Under the pieces are notes generated by a model, which was not told the origin of the DNA, did not search any database, and saw only the letters and a program-made list of their open reading frames with translations. This document shows positions 18,943-27,125 of a DNA stretch of 64,000 bases, in pieces. The translations under genes and the position numbers were made by a program. The DNA comes from Cytophagales bacterium WSM2-2. Its GTDB lineage: Bacteria; Bacteroidota; Bacteroidia; Cytophagales; Cyclobacteriaceae. Each line of letters opens with the position of its first letter. The stretch's first letter is position 1. The stretch lies in contig BNHL01000001.1 in NCBI GenBank assembly GCA_015472025.1, forward strand, positions 4,576,001 to 4,640,000. The letters run 5' to 3'.

Positions 18943-19054
18943 TGATTGGAGTGATGAGTAAAAGTTCAACGTGTCTCAATGGTTCAAGAGACCATTGAAT
19001 GGAACATTATTCATTTAGCTTGGAGTTCAACTAAGCCTTTCCTTGATTTTGTCA

Positions 19055-19073
19055 AATCAGGCATTTCCTGATT
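19055..19073 (+). terminator. Possible terminator after the T9SS cargo gene
   Basis: AATCAGG at 19055-19061 pairs with CCTGATT at 19067-19073 across a five-base loop, followed by a T-rich tail, CTTCTTGCTT. A second 7-bp hairpin lies just before it (CAATGGT 18977-18983 with ACCATTG 18991-18997). The tail is not a pure T-run, so confidence is moderate. Confidence 0.45.
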
Positions 19074-19164
19074 CTTCTTGCTTGGGTAAACATCATTTTT
19101 GTTATCAGTTAAGGTCAAGAAATCGTGATAAAAATGAACCCAACAAACAACAAGATGTCAAAAT

Positions 19165-20265
19165 ATGAAAATAGCTATCGTACTAAATACCTCCTGGAAT
19201 ATTTATAATTTCAGAATGGGTTTGATCCGTGCGCTTCAGGCCGAAGGCCACGAAATACATACCATTGCTCCATTGGATGATTACACACATTATCTTACCG
19301 GAGCCGGATGTATTCATCATCCTTTGAAAATGGATAGACGAGGCGCTAATCCTATTAGGGACTCTGCGCTCATTTTTGAGTTATTCTTTATTTATCTCCG
19401 GATAAGACCTTCCGTAATTCTTCATTTCACGATCAAACCAAATGTTTACGGGTCTCTTGCAGCGGCATTTTTAAGAATTCCTGTTATCAATAATGTATGC
19501 GGCCTCGGAACTGTTTTTTTGAAACGAAATCTCGTCTCGGCCATTGCAGTCTTCCTGTATAAAATATCGTTCTGGTTCCCTAAGAAAGTCTTTTTTCAGA
19601 ATCAGGACGATCGCGTCTTGTTTATAGCCAGAAAACTGGTAGCGGATGAAAAAGCTGATTTGATACCTGGCTCAGGGATAGATCTCACTAAATTCCGACC
19701 GATGAAATTCAAGAGAAATCATTGTTTTACTTTTTTGATGATTTCCAGATTGATCCTTGACAAAGGAGTATTGGAATTTGTTGAGGCAATTAAAAAATTG
19801 AAGATGAAGGGGATTAATGCAAAATTTCAAATTCTCGGGAACAAGGACCCGTTGCATAAACGAGGTATCAAACTGGAAACAGTAGATGAGTGGATCAAAA
19901 ACGGATTAGTAGAATATCTGGGAACCAGCGATGATGTACGAATGCACATTGGAAATGCCGATTGCATTGTTTTGCCGTCTTATCGTGAAGGCACTCCACG
20001 GGCACTGCTGGAAGCCGCTAGTTGCTCTAAACCTATCATAACCACAGATGCTCCCGGCTGTCGGCAAGTAGTGATAGATTGGTTCAACGGATTTCTTTGC
20101 AAGATCAAAGACGCTAATGACCTTGCTCTCAAAATGGCGGACATCTTTTCCCTTGATGATAAATCTCTAAAGCTGCTAGGAGAAAACGGTCGTAAGCTGA
20201 TGGAGAGTGAATTTGATGAAAGTATTGTAATCGGAAAATATATAGATGCTGTTAAGGCCATTTAG
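19165..20265 (+). CDS. Family 4 glycosyltransferase (GT-B fold)
   Basis: 366 residues, two Rossmann-like halves. The N-terminal half opens MKIAIVLNTSWNIYNFRMGL and has the glycine-poor acceptor side; the C-terminal half carries the GT4 E-x7-E motif in REGTPRALLEAASC and the ITTDAPGCRQVV loop that contact the nucleotide sugar. The closest recognisable type is the PglA/WcaL-like group that adds a hexosamine or hexose to undecaprenyl-diphosphate sugars. Members act on the cytoplasmic face of the inner membrane in polysaccharide or glycoprotein synthesis. It stands alone, without other biosynthesis genes, so its pathway cannot be named. Confidence 0.88.
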   Translation: MKIAIVLNTSWNIYNFRMGLIRALQAEGHEIHTIAPLDDYTHYLTGAGCIHHPLKMDRRGANPIRDSALIFELFFIYLRIRPSVILHFTIKPNVYGSLAAAFLRIPVINNVCGLGTVFLKRNLVSAIAVFLYKISFWFPKKVFFQNQDDRVLFIARKLVADEKADLIPGSGIDLTKFRPMKFKRNHCFTFLMISRLILDKGVLEFVEAIKKLKMKGINAKFQILGNKDPLHKRGIKLETVDEWIKNGLVEYLGTSDDVRMHIGNADCIVLPSYREGTPRALLEAASCSKPIITTDAPGCRQVVIDWFNGFLCKIKDANDLALKMADIFSLDDKSLKLLGENGRKLMESEFDESIVIGKYIDAVKAI

Positions 20266-20430
20266 GATATAAACATACCATCTAAGAGCCTCCGTAAGTC
20301 GCATAACCCGTTTTGGAAAGGGGACTCCAAGACCCGAGAGTTCGCCGGGTATCGGAATTCATAAGATTTAGAGTCATGATCAATGATCAATTTTAGGCAC
20401 ATTTTTAATGATCCACACCAGGCACAGATT

Positions 20431-20469
20431 TAATTGTGTTTAAGTCAAACTAATTTCTGGCGCTAATCC
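20431..20469 (+). repeat. Non-coding repeat block A, left copy
   Basis: This 39-base block matches 46213-46251 with four mismatches. The perfect core starts TGTTTAAGTCAAACTAATTT. It is followed 152 bases later by block B, whereas only six bases separate the blocks in the right copy. Confidence 0.75.
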
Positions 20470-20621
20470 CTGATTTCATCGGTTTTGGTTGAGATTTCGG
20501 TTTAAGTCAATATCAAGAATTAACCTCTCTTAAGCTTCCTTGGTCAAGTTATTATCTGAAATACATAATCACTAGTCACTAAACGGGATGAGGTTATCGT
20601 CTATTGATTTGTTTACTCCCA

Positions 20622-20650
20622 AAATAACTATCGAATATGGATCGCCAATT
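20622..20650 (+). repeat. Non-coding repeat block B, left copy
   Basis: This 29-base block matches 46258-46286 with two mismatches; the core is AAATAACTATCGAATATG. Confidence 0.75.
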
Positions 20651-20771
20651 CACTCCATACTCTGATTCAGGTGCAGTTTTGTAGGCTGTCATCAAATCGA
20701 AAGTGTGGTTCGCAATAGTGAGGTAATCCATGTGTAACAGTGAAATCAATAGGTTTAAGTTATTGAGAATT

Positions 20772-21788
20772 TTAAACTCGCTTTGAAGACTCTCGCACGA
20801 TTAATGAGCTTCTGATTAACCTTTCTCGAATTGGATGTTCTGGATGTTTTATCTGATCGATCAAAACTTCTGCAGCAACTGAACCCAAATCGTAGGCAGA
20901 TAGGTCGATTGTACTTAGCGATGGTTCGACAAACCTCCCAATGCGCTCGTTGTTGAACCCCAAGACAGCGATGTCTTTTGGAATCTGAAGTCCGCGTCTC
21001 TTGATGTGGTGGATCATTTCGATTGCAGCATAATCATTTATCGCGAAGATGCCGTCTGGTGGGTGCAGCAAATCGAGCAAATAGTTTGTGTACTGCTCTA
21101 CATTGCCGCCTTTAAAATGAGACTTAATAATATATTCTTCCTGAACCGGAATACCGTGTTTCACCAAAGCATCTATGTACCCTTGAAGCCTGTCTTTACT
21201 ATTGTTTAAATGCTGAGGCCCTGATATCCATGCGATCCGCTTACATCCCTGTTCAATGAGGTGTTCGGTTCCTTCTCGTGCAATCTCATAATTGTCAGTA
21301 ACAACTTTTGACGTGTTCAGGTCTTTGGCGATTCGGTCGAAGAATACAACTGGAATTTTTTTCTGCAATAGTAAATCAAAGTGCTCTGCATTATCGGTTT
21401 CTTCCGATACTGAAATGAGTATCCCGTCTACCCGTGCCCCGATCAGCGATCGTAAATTATTTTTCTCAGCGAGGAGTGATTCATCAGATTGACAGATAAT
21501 AATATTATAGCCCGCGAGGTTGGCGATGCGCTGGATTCCCGCAATCGCTTTAGAAAAAAAACGATTCATCGTTTCAGGAATGATTACACCGATGGTATTG
21601 GTGCGTTGTTGCTTTAAATTCAGCGCAATGGTGTTGGGCTGATAATTCAGTTTCTGTGCAACTTCCAGTATTTTTTTGCGCGTTTCAATGTTAACATCGG
21701 AATGTTCTGACAGTGCCCGCGAGACAGTTGACTTGGAAATTCCCAACAACTTTGCGATGTCTTTTATGGTCACTGACTCGTTGTTCAT
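20772..21788 (-). CDS. LacI-family transcriptional regulator
   Basis: 338 residues. The N-terminal LacI helix-turn-helix is VTIKDIAKLLGISKSTVSRALSEH with the hinge helix near 50-60, followed by a periplasmic-binding-protein-like effector domain (60-338: NTIGVIIPE, DGILISVSEE, FFDRI, DGIFAINDYAAIEMIHHIK). It binds operator DNA in the cytoplasm and responds to a sugar or sugar acid. It is divergent from the ECF sigma gene and the polysaccharide locus, so it probably controls them, with a uronate-derived metabolite as the likely effector (inference). It is one of two LacI proteins flanking the sigma factor gene. Confidence 0.93.
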   Translation of the reverse strand: MNNESVTIKDIAKLLGISKSTVSRALSEHSDVNIETRKKILEVAQKLNYQPNTIALNLKQQRTNTIGVIIPETMNRFFSKAIAGIQRIANLAGYNIIICQSDESLLAEKNNLRSLIGARVDGILISVSEETDNAEHFDLLLQKKIPVVFFDRIAKDLNTSKVVTDNYEIAREGTEHLIEQGCKRIAWISGPQHLNNSKDRLQGYIDALVKHGIPVQEEYIIKSHFKGGNVEQYTNYLLDLLHPPDGIFAINDYAAIEMIHHIKRRGLQIPKDIAVLGFNNERIGRFVEPSLSTIDLSAYDLGSVAAEVLIDQIKHPEHPIRERLIRSSLIVRESSKRV

Positions 21789-21894
21789 ATTTCTATAAAT
21801 CCTAAAATTTCAGTTGCGTGGCCAGATTTCGTGAGCTTTGGGATCGATCCCGGGAACGGTCTTGGTAAAATATTTATTGATTCCCAAAGCTTTC

Positions 21895-21914
21895 ATTGTA
21901 AATATTATTACAAT
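21895..21914. promoter_or_regulatory. Inverted repeat in the LacI/sigma divergent region
   Basis: ATTGTAA at 21895-21901 and its exact complement TTACAAT at 21908-21914, separated by six bases. It lies between the divergent LacI (start 21788) and sigma (start 21946) genes, a natural operator position. A second, 10-base palindrome CAATCGATTG at 21930-21939 with the central CG typical of LacI operators is just before the sigma start. Confidence 0.45.
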
Positions 21915-21945
21915 CGTGTGAAATCAGGTCAATCGATTGCACAAG

Positions 21946-22557
21946 ATGACTCAAATATCGACTCTTAGCCGGCAAACATCAAAGGCGCCTTCAACTAAAA
22001 TTGAGACGGCCACGCGGAGCCTGGATAATTTATTTCAGCTGGTTGTGTGTTCAGATGACCAGATGGCTTTCGGGCAGATTTTCGAGTCTACCTACACATT
22101 GCTATGTGGGGTCTCTTTTCGAATTACAAAGAACTCCGAGTCTTCAGAAGAAATTGTTGACGATGTATTCTACTCGTTCTGGAAGAATCGCAAGACAATC
22201 AATGTCACCAGGTCGTTTTCGCTGTATTTGATTGCTTCCGTACGCAACCGTTCGTTGGATTATCTCCGGAAATTGAAGAATGAAAATTCGTCCTCACTGG
22301 AGGATGCTTCCGGGATAATCAGCGTTGAAACCATCGCCTCCGATGCCATGGCATATGAAGAATTGGAAAATCATATTACAACTGCTATCCAATCGCTGCC
22401 ACGACAATGCCGACTAATTTTTTTGATGAGTAGAGAACAGGATCTTACCTACAAGGAGATATCCAAACAGTTGGGCCTCAGCATAAAGACAGTTGATACA
22501 CAGATGGGAAGAGCATTAAAACACATCCGAAATGAGCTGAAAGCGTACGGAATCTGA
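21946..22557 (+). CDS. ECF-type RNA polymerase sigma factor
   Basis: 203 residues from ATG 21946 (an in-frame TTG lies at 21937). Region 2 is at about 30-105 (FGQIFESTYTLLCGVSFRIT, EIVDDVFYSFWKNR) and region 4 at about 140-200 (LPRQCRLIFLMSREQDLTYKEI with the HTH QLGLSIKTVDTQMGRALKHI). This is the Bacteroidota sigma-70 family 1 type that often controls SusCD loci. It is followed by a 79-residue protein resembling only the cytoplasmic part of an anti-sigma factor, then by a LacI gene and SusC, so it likely drives the downstream locus. Confidence 0.92.
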   Translation: MTQISTLSRQTSKAPSTKIETATRSLDNLFQLVVCSDDQMAFGQIFESTYTLLCGVSFRITKNSESSEEIVDDVFYSFWKNRKTINVTRSFSLYLIASVRNRSLDYLRKLKNENSSSLEDASGIISVETIASDAMAYEELENHITTAIQSLPRQCRLIFLMSREQDLTYKEISKQLGLSIKTVDTQMGRALKHIRNELKAYGI

Positions 22558-22620
22558 TTTAAATATCATTTTTTCTCTCGATTAATGTAGGGGCAAAGCC
22601 TTAAATTCACCGTCATATCC

Positions 22621-22860
22621 ATGACAGTGAAACCGGATTTAAAGCAACTCAATGAAACGATGGCCCGTTGCCTTGCGGGTGAATGCAGTCCGGAAGAACT
22701 GTCAAAATTACAATCTATCCTGTCAGATAACCCTGATTTAAAAGCTGAATATGAGCTTGTTACTTTGTTATTCGGTAAGAAAAAGCACGGTGATTTGTCG
22801 TCAGATAAAAAGCATTTCGAAAAGATCAGGGATCGCCTTAAGAACGAAGGATTAATGTAG
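22621..22860 (+). CDS. Small anti-sigma-like protein without membrane anchor
   Basis: 79 residues, predicted all-helical. The segment ETMARCLAGECSPEELSKLQ resembles the N-terminal sigma-binding domain of FecR-type anti-sigma factors, where a helix pair is followed by ELxxLLxxNPEL (here SILSDNPDLKAEYE). The usual transmembrane helix and FecR periplasmic domain are absent; the protein ends with KNEGLM and a proper stop just before the LacI gene. If it binds the sigma factor it would be a soluble regulator not linked to a TonB receptor. That role is inferred from position and weak similarity. Confidence 0.7.
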   Translation: MTVKPDLKQLNETMARCLAGECSPEELSKLQSILSDNPDLKAEYELVTLLFGKKKHGDLSSDKKHFEKIRDRLKNEGLM

Positions 22861-22863
22861 CCG

Positions 22864-23886
22864 ATGGACAAAGGAGCAAGGATAGCTGACATCGCCCACA
22901 AACTTGGACTTGCAACTTCTACTGTTTCAAGAGCATTAAACAATCATCCGCGCATCAGCAAGGAAACGAAGCAAGCCGTAAAGCTCGAGGCAAAAGCATT
23001 TAACTATCAGCCTCATCGGTTGGCTGCCGCCCTTCGGAACGGAAAAAGCAAAGTCGTCGGTGTGATCATTCCTACGATTGACCGAAATTTTTTCAGTTCC
23101 ATTGTCAGAGCAATCGATGACGAATTACGAAAAGAGGGATATCAGACAATGATATTTCAAACGTATGACGATCCTTCGCTCGAAGCCGCAGCAATAGATG
23201 TTTTGCTGAATTTACGTGTGGATGGCGTCATCGCAACACTGTCAAAACGCACTACCAATTTTGATCATTTCCAGAAGGTAAAAAACAAAGGGATTCCAGT
23301 AGTGCTGTTCGATCGTGCCAGTGATGAATTGGATTTTAGCCACGTGATTATTGACGACTTCATTGGTGCATTTCGTGCGGTGGATCACCTTGTCAGTCAG
23401 GGATACAAGCGCATTGCTCATTTCACCAACGTTCAGAAAATTAATATCTTCAAGGAACGGCTTCGCGGATATCGTGAGGCACTGGAAAAAAACGGCATCC
23501 CCTTTTTGCAGGAGCTGATCATTGAAAGTGATATGCAGCTGGAGGACGGAAGGCTAAGCATGCAAACTTTGATTAATGGAAATATCCAACCAGATGCCGT
23601 GTTTTCTTCGAGCGATCTGGCCGCCATGGGTGCTCTACAAGTACTTAAGGAAAACAACATTCGTGTGCCCGAGGAAGTAGCCATTGTTGGTTTCAGCAAC
23701 GAGCCATTCACCTCTTTCAGCGATCCACCAATCTCTTCGGTCGATCAGCACTGTAAGCGCATGGGTAATACAGCCTCTGAAATTTTCCTTGAGGAGATAA
23801 AACGAAACTCCATGGAGAAATTTATTCCCAGGAAAGTAGTTTTCACACCCGAATTGGTTATCCGGAAATCTTCCCTCCGGAATTAA
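22864..23886 (+). CDS. LacI-family transcriptional regulator (second)
   Basis: 340 residues with LacI HTH at the N-terminus (ARIADIAHKLGLATSTVSRA) and a sugar-binding effector domain (KVVGVIIPTIDRNFFSSIV, GVIATLSKRT, VLFDRASDE, PDAVFSSSDLAAMGALQVL). It starts three bases after the 79-residue gene, so it belongs to the sigma operon. It is clearly paralogous to, but diverged from, the minus-strand LacI at 20.8 kb. It is probably a repressor or activator of the SusC operon that begins 103 bases downstream. Confidence 0.93.
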   Translation: MDKGARIADIAHKLGLATSTVSRALNNHPRISKETKQAVKLEAKAFNYQPHRLAAALRNGKSKVVGVIIPTIDRNFFSSIVRAIDDELRKEGYQTMIFQTYDDPSLEAAAIDVLLNLRVDGVIATLSKRTTNFDHFQKVKNKGIPVVLFDRASDELDFSHVIIDDFIGAFRAVDHLVSQGYKRIAHFTNVQKINIFKERLRGYREALEKNGIPFLQELIIESDMQLEDGRLSMQTLINGNIQPDAVFSSSDLAAMGALQVLKENNIRVPEEVAIVGFSNEPFTSFSDPPISSVDQHCKRMGNTASEIFLEEIKRNSMEKFIPRKVVFTPELVIRKSSLRN

Positions 23887-23919
23887 AATAATCCCCAGAT
23901 AAAAAAATCAATCTGCGTT

Positions 23920-23934
23920 GTAGGGGACACCTAC
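23920..23934 (+). other. Small hairpin between LacI and SusC genes
   Basis: GTAGG at 23920-23924 pairs with CCTAC at 23930-23934. It could be a weak terminator or 5' leader structure of the SusC transcript. No T-run follows. Confidence 0.3.
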
Positions 23935-23988
23935 TGCCGTTTGCGTCTTAAATAATAATCGCAGGATTCTAAACCTAAAATAAAATCT

Positions 23989-26900
23989 ATGACGCAAACT
24001 CTACTTAACAGTTTGAAGCGTGCGCGTTATGCGCTGGCTCTTCTTTGCCTGTTATGCACTCCTCATCTTTATGCCCAACAAAGTCTTATAGTGACCGGAG
24101 TGGTGAAAGATGATGGTGGTGTTGCTCTTCCCGGTGCCAATATTGTTGTGAAAGGAACAACAACGGGTACTGTCACTGATGGAGAGGGAAAATATTCGAT
24201 TGCAGCGCCTGATGCTGAATCTGTTTTGATCTTTTCGTTCATCGGCTACAAAAGTCAGGAGGTGACCATTGGCCAGCAGACTACCATAGACATCACGCTG
24301 GCGGCAGACATTTCCACTCTTGCTGAGGTGGTGGTAGTAGGATATGGTACGCAGGAGAAAGTAAACATGACGGGAGCAGTTAGTGCCGTCAAGTTTGACG
24401 AGAAAATTACCAGTCGCGCATTGTCCAATGTTTCTTCCGGGTTGGCAGGACTAGTTCCCGGCCTTACAGCCACTCAGTCCAGAGGGATGGCCGGTAATAA
24501 CAGTGCTCAACTGCTGATACGGGGTCTTGGTTCTGTGAATAACAGTGGGCCACTGATTGTCGTGGATAACGTGCCCGATATAGATATCAATCTGATCAAT
24601 TACAACGACATTGAAAGCATCTCCGTGTTGAAAGATGCCGCCTCCGCAGCTATCTATGGATCGCGTGGAGCTAATGGTGTGGTTCTCGTTACGACCAAGT
24701 CAGGCAAAGGGCTCAAAAAGACCTCCATCACCTACAACGGTTCTTATGGGATTTCCCACCCAACCAGGTCGCCCAAATTTCTGGCGGATTATGCGAGAGC
24801 GCTCACACTGGAGGACCAGACTGCAGCAACGAATACGGTGCCAGCGTCACTACCATTTAAGTACGGCACCATCGATCAATGGATGGCCATGGGTATGGTT
24901 GATCCTTTGCGTTTTCCCAACACCAACTGGTGGGACGTCATCTTACGTACTGGAAGCGTCTCTAACCATTCCCTTTCGATGACAGGCGGAAACGACAGGT
25001 CGAATTTTTTCATTTCAGCGGGCATCATGAAGGAGAAAGGTCTGCAGATCAACAATGACTATACCAGATCTAATATCCGCTTCAGCTATGATTACAAGCT
25101 GAATAAAAATATGAACACGGGAATGAAGGTGGCTGGCAACTGGTCTGATAACACTTTCTCACTTCCCGAAGGATTCTCACAAAACGTTGCAGATAATACG
25201 GCCGGTGAGGATATGCAATATGCTATCGCTGGTATTACACCCTTTGATCCCGTCTCAGGAAACTTTGGGGGAGCCATGGCTTATGGTGAAAATGTTCAGG
25301 CATACAATCCCTACACACAATATGTAAACCGTCTGAATCACCAGAATCGTCAGGAGGTATACCCACAAATTTATTTTGACTGGACTCCAATCAAGGGACT
25401 CACAGCCGGTGCCGTTTATAATATGAATTATTACAATCAGTTTACCTGGAATGCGGATACTCCTAACCAAGCCTACAATTTTCAGACAAACTCCCTCGGA
25501 TCAAGAGTATATGTCGCTTCTAATGCCGGTATAACTAATACTACAAATACCGGCTTTAAAACTCAGCTCAACGGTCGACTTAACTATACTACCAAAATAG
25601 CTAAGAATCATGATCTCAGCGGCTTGTTTATTTACAGTGAAGAATATTGGAATGATCGCACGCAGAGTGCTACCCGACTTGACCGACTTTATTCTGCTCT
25701 TCACGAACTTGATGCCGCAATTGGTACACAATCTGTATCAGGCAACTCCAGCACAGAAGGACTTCGCTCGTACATTGGTCGTATTAACTATTCTGCGTTT
25801 GGCAAATACCTGTTTGAAATAACCGCTCGCTATGACGGTTCGTCCAAGTTTCTTCCCGGTCACCAATATGGATTCTTCCCTGCTGTTTCTGCGGGGTGGC
25901 GTTTCAAAGAAGAGTCATTCATGTCAAATGTCAATTGGCTTGCCAATGGAAAACTGAGGGCTTCCTACGGTTCGTTGGGTAACATTAGCGGTGTGGGTCG
26001 CACGCAACAGCAATCAACGTTGCAGGCCGGACATTATATGACTGATCCGTCAACAATCGCAAAAGGCCTTGTTAATTCAAAACTGCTCAACCTGGATCTC
26101 ACCTGGGAGGCTACCAAAGTACTTGACATTGGTCTTGAATTGGGTTTCCTGAATAACCGGCTGACGGCTGAATTTGATTATTACGATCGTCTCACCACTG
26201 GAATGCTCTTACCTACATCGTTGTCGATACTCTTAAGCGGTGGCTACAGCGCACCTCAGCAGAATATCGGAAATCTACGCAACCGTGGTGTTGAATTGAC
26301 CCTTGGCTGGAGAGATATGATCGGTGACAAAATATCTTATTCTATCCGCGCCAACGGATCGTACAATACAAACTACATCGAACAATGGAGTGGATACCTT
26401 GGACGAGGTGCGACTCCGAACGGAAACTATACATTCCTGAATATGCCGTATAACTACGTTTACACGTATGCGGACAAAGGTATTGCGCAGTCCTGGCAAG
26501 ACGTTTATAATGCTACTCCGCAAAGTGCTTCTCCCGGTGACGTCCTGCGTCAAGACGTGAACGGAGATGGCCGCATCGATGAAAACGACAGAAAAGCACT
26601 TCCTGGTGTTTCACGCGACAGGCCTAATTTCAACTATGGTATCACCGGCAGTATTTCGTACAAAGGATTTGATTTCCAGATTTTGTTACAAGGTGCTACT
26701 GGGAGAAGAGATTTCTGGCTTAACATTTACAACACCGTTAATCCTGTTACTACTCGGTATGCCTTCTCGCCTGATCACTGGACTAATCCATGGTCTCTTG
26801 ACAATCGCGATGGTGCCTGGCCGCGTTTAGGTGGGAACGCAAATAGCACAGCGAACGGACCTAACCCAACGCAGACTACATTCTGGCTGGACAAATTGGA

Positions 26901-27114
26901 CTATATGCGCGTTAAGAATATCCAACTTGGATATAGAATACCAGCAACCGTTCTCAACCGGATAAAAATGTCTTCCTGCCGTATTTATGCTTCGGCTGAT
27001 AACCTGTTTACGTTCACTAAGTACCGCGGACTGGATCCTGAAAAAACGAGTGCAAGTCGTGATGTCTATCCCCTCGTCCAATCCATCAGCTTTGGTGCCA
27101 GCATCACTTATTAA
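23989..27114 (+). CDS. SusC-like TonB-linked outer-membrane glycan importer
   Basis: 1,041 residues, normal SusC length. Signal peptide (cleavage near LYAQQ), CarboxypepD_reg domain at about 33-110 (GVVKDDGGVALPGANIVVKG), TonB box-like VVVVGYGTQEK, plug (about 118-230, LIRGLGSVNNSGPLIVVDNV, AAIYGSRGANGVVLVTTKSG) and a 22-strand barrel ending SFGASITY. It pairs with the SusD lipoprotein encoded 11 bases later to bind and import oligosaccharides across the outer membrane. It is the first gene of the co-directional run with uronan-active enzymes. The glycan cannot be read from SusC itself. Confidence 0.97.
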   Translation: MTQTLLNSLKRARYALALLCLLCTPHLYAQQSLIVTGVVKDDGGVALPGANIVVKGTTTGTVTDGEGKYSIAAPDAESVLIFSFIGYKSQEVTIGQQTTIDITLAADISTLAEVVVVGYGTQEKVNMTGAVSAVKFDEKITSRALSNVSSGLAGLVPGLTATQSRGMAGNNSAQLLIRGLGSVNNSGPLIVVDNVPDIDINLINYNDIESISVLKDAASAAIYGSRGANGVVLVTTKSGKGLKKTSITYNGSYGISHPTRSPKFLADYARALTLEDQTAATNTVPASLPFKYGTIDQWMAMGMVDPLRFPNTNWWDVILRTGSVSNHSLSMTGGNDRSNFFISAGIMKEKGLQINNDYTRSNIRFSYDYKLNKNMNTGMKVAGNWSDNTFSLPEGFSQNVADNTAGEDMQYAIAGITPFDPVSGNFGGAMAYGENVQAYNPYTQYVNRLNHQNRQEVYPQIYFDWTPIKGLTAGAVYNMNYYNQFTWNADTPNQAYNFQTNSLGSRVYVASNAGITNTTNTGFKTQLNGRLNYTTKIAKNHDLSGLFIYSEEYWNDRTQSATRLDRLYSALHELDAAIGTQSVSGNSSTEGLRSYIGRINYSAFGKYLFEITARYDGSSKFLPGHQYGFFPAVSAGWRFKEESFMSNVNWLANGKLRASYGSLGNISGVGRTQQQSTLQAGHYMTDPSTIAKGLVNSKLLNLDLTWEATKVLDIGLELGFLNNRLTAEFDYYDRLTTGMLLPTSLSILLSGGYSAPQQNIGNLRNRGVELTLGWRDMIGDKISYSIRANGSYNTNYIEQWSGYLGRGATPNGNYTFLNMPYNYVYTYADKGIAQSWQDVYNATPQSASPGDVLRQDVNGDGRIDENDRKALPGVSRDRPNFNYGITGSISYKGFDFQILLQGATGRRDFWLNIYNTVNPVTTRYAFSPDHWTNPWSLDNRDGAWPRLGGNANSTANGPNPTQTTFWLDKLDYMRVKNIQLGYRIPATVLNRIKMSSCRIYASADNLFTFTKYRGLDPEKTSASRDVYPLVQSISFGASITY

Positions 27115-27125
27115 TCTTGATAATT

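Larger units (their letters stand above)
20266..20771. other. Long intergenic region with repeats
   Basis: 506 bases with no gene. It holds two blocks (20431-20469 and 20622-20650) that recur as a shorter composite at 46213-46286, and a small hairpin, ACCCG/CGGGT, near 20332-20350. The region lies at the left edge of the polysaccharide locus. No transposase remnant was recognised. Confidence 0.5.

Noticed and set aside
20283-20360. tRNA-like look of the sequence around TTCG and CCCG/CGGG
   Set aside because: No cloverleaf with acceptor stem and anticodon arm can be built; only a small hairpin remains.
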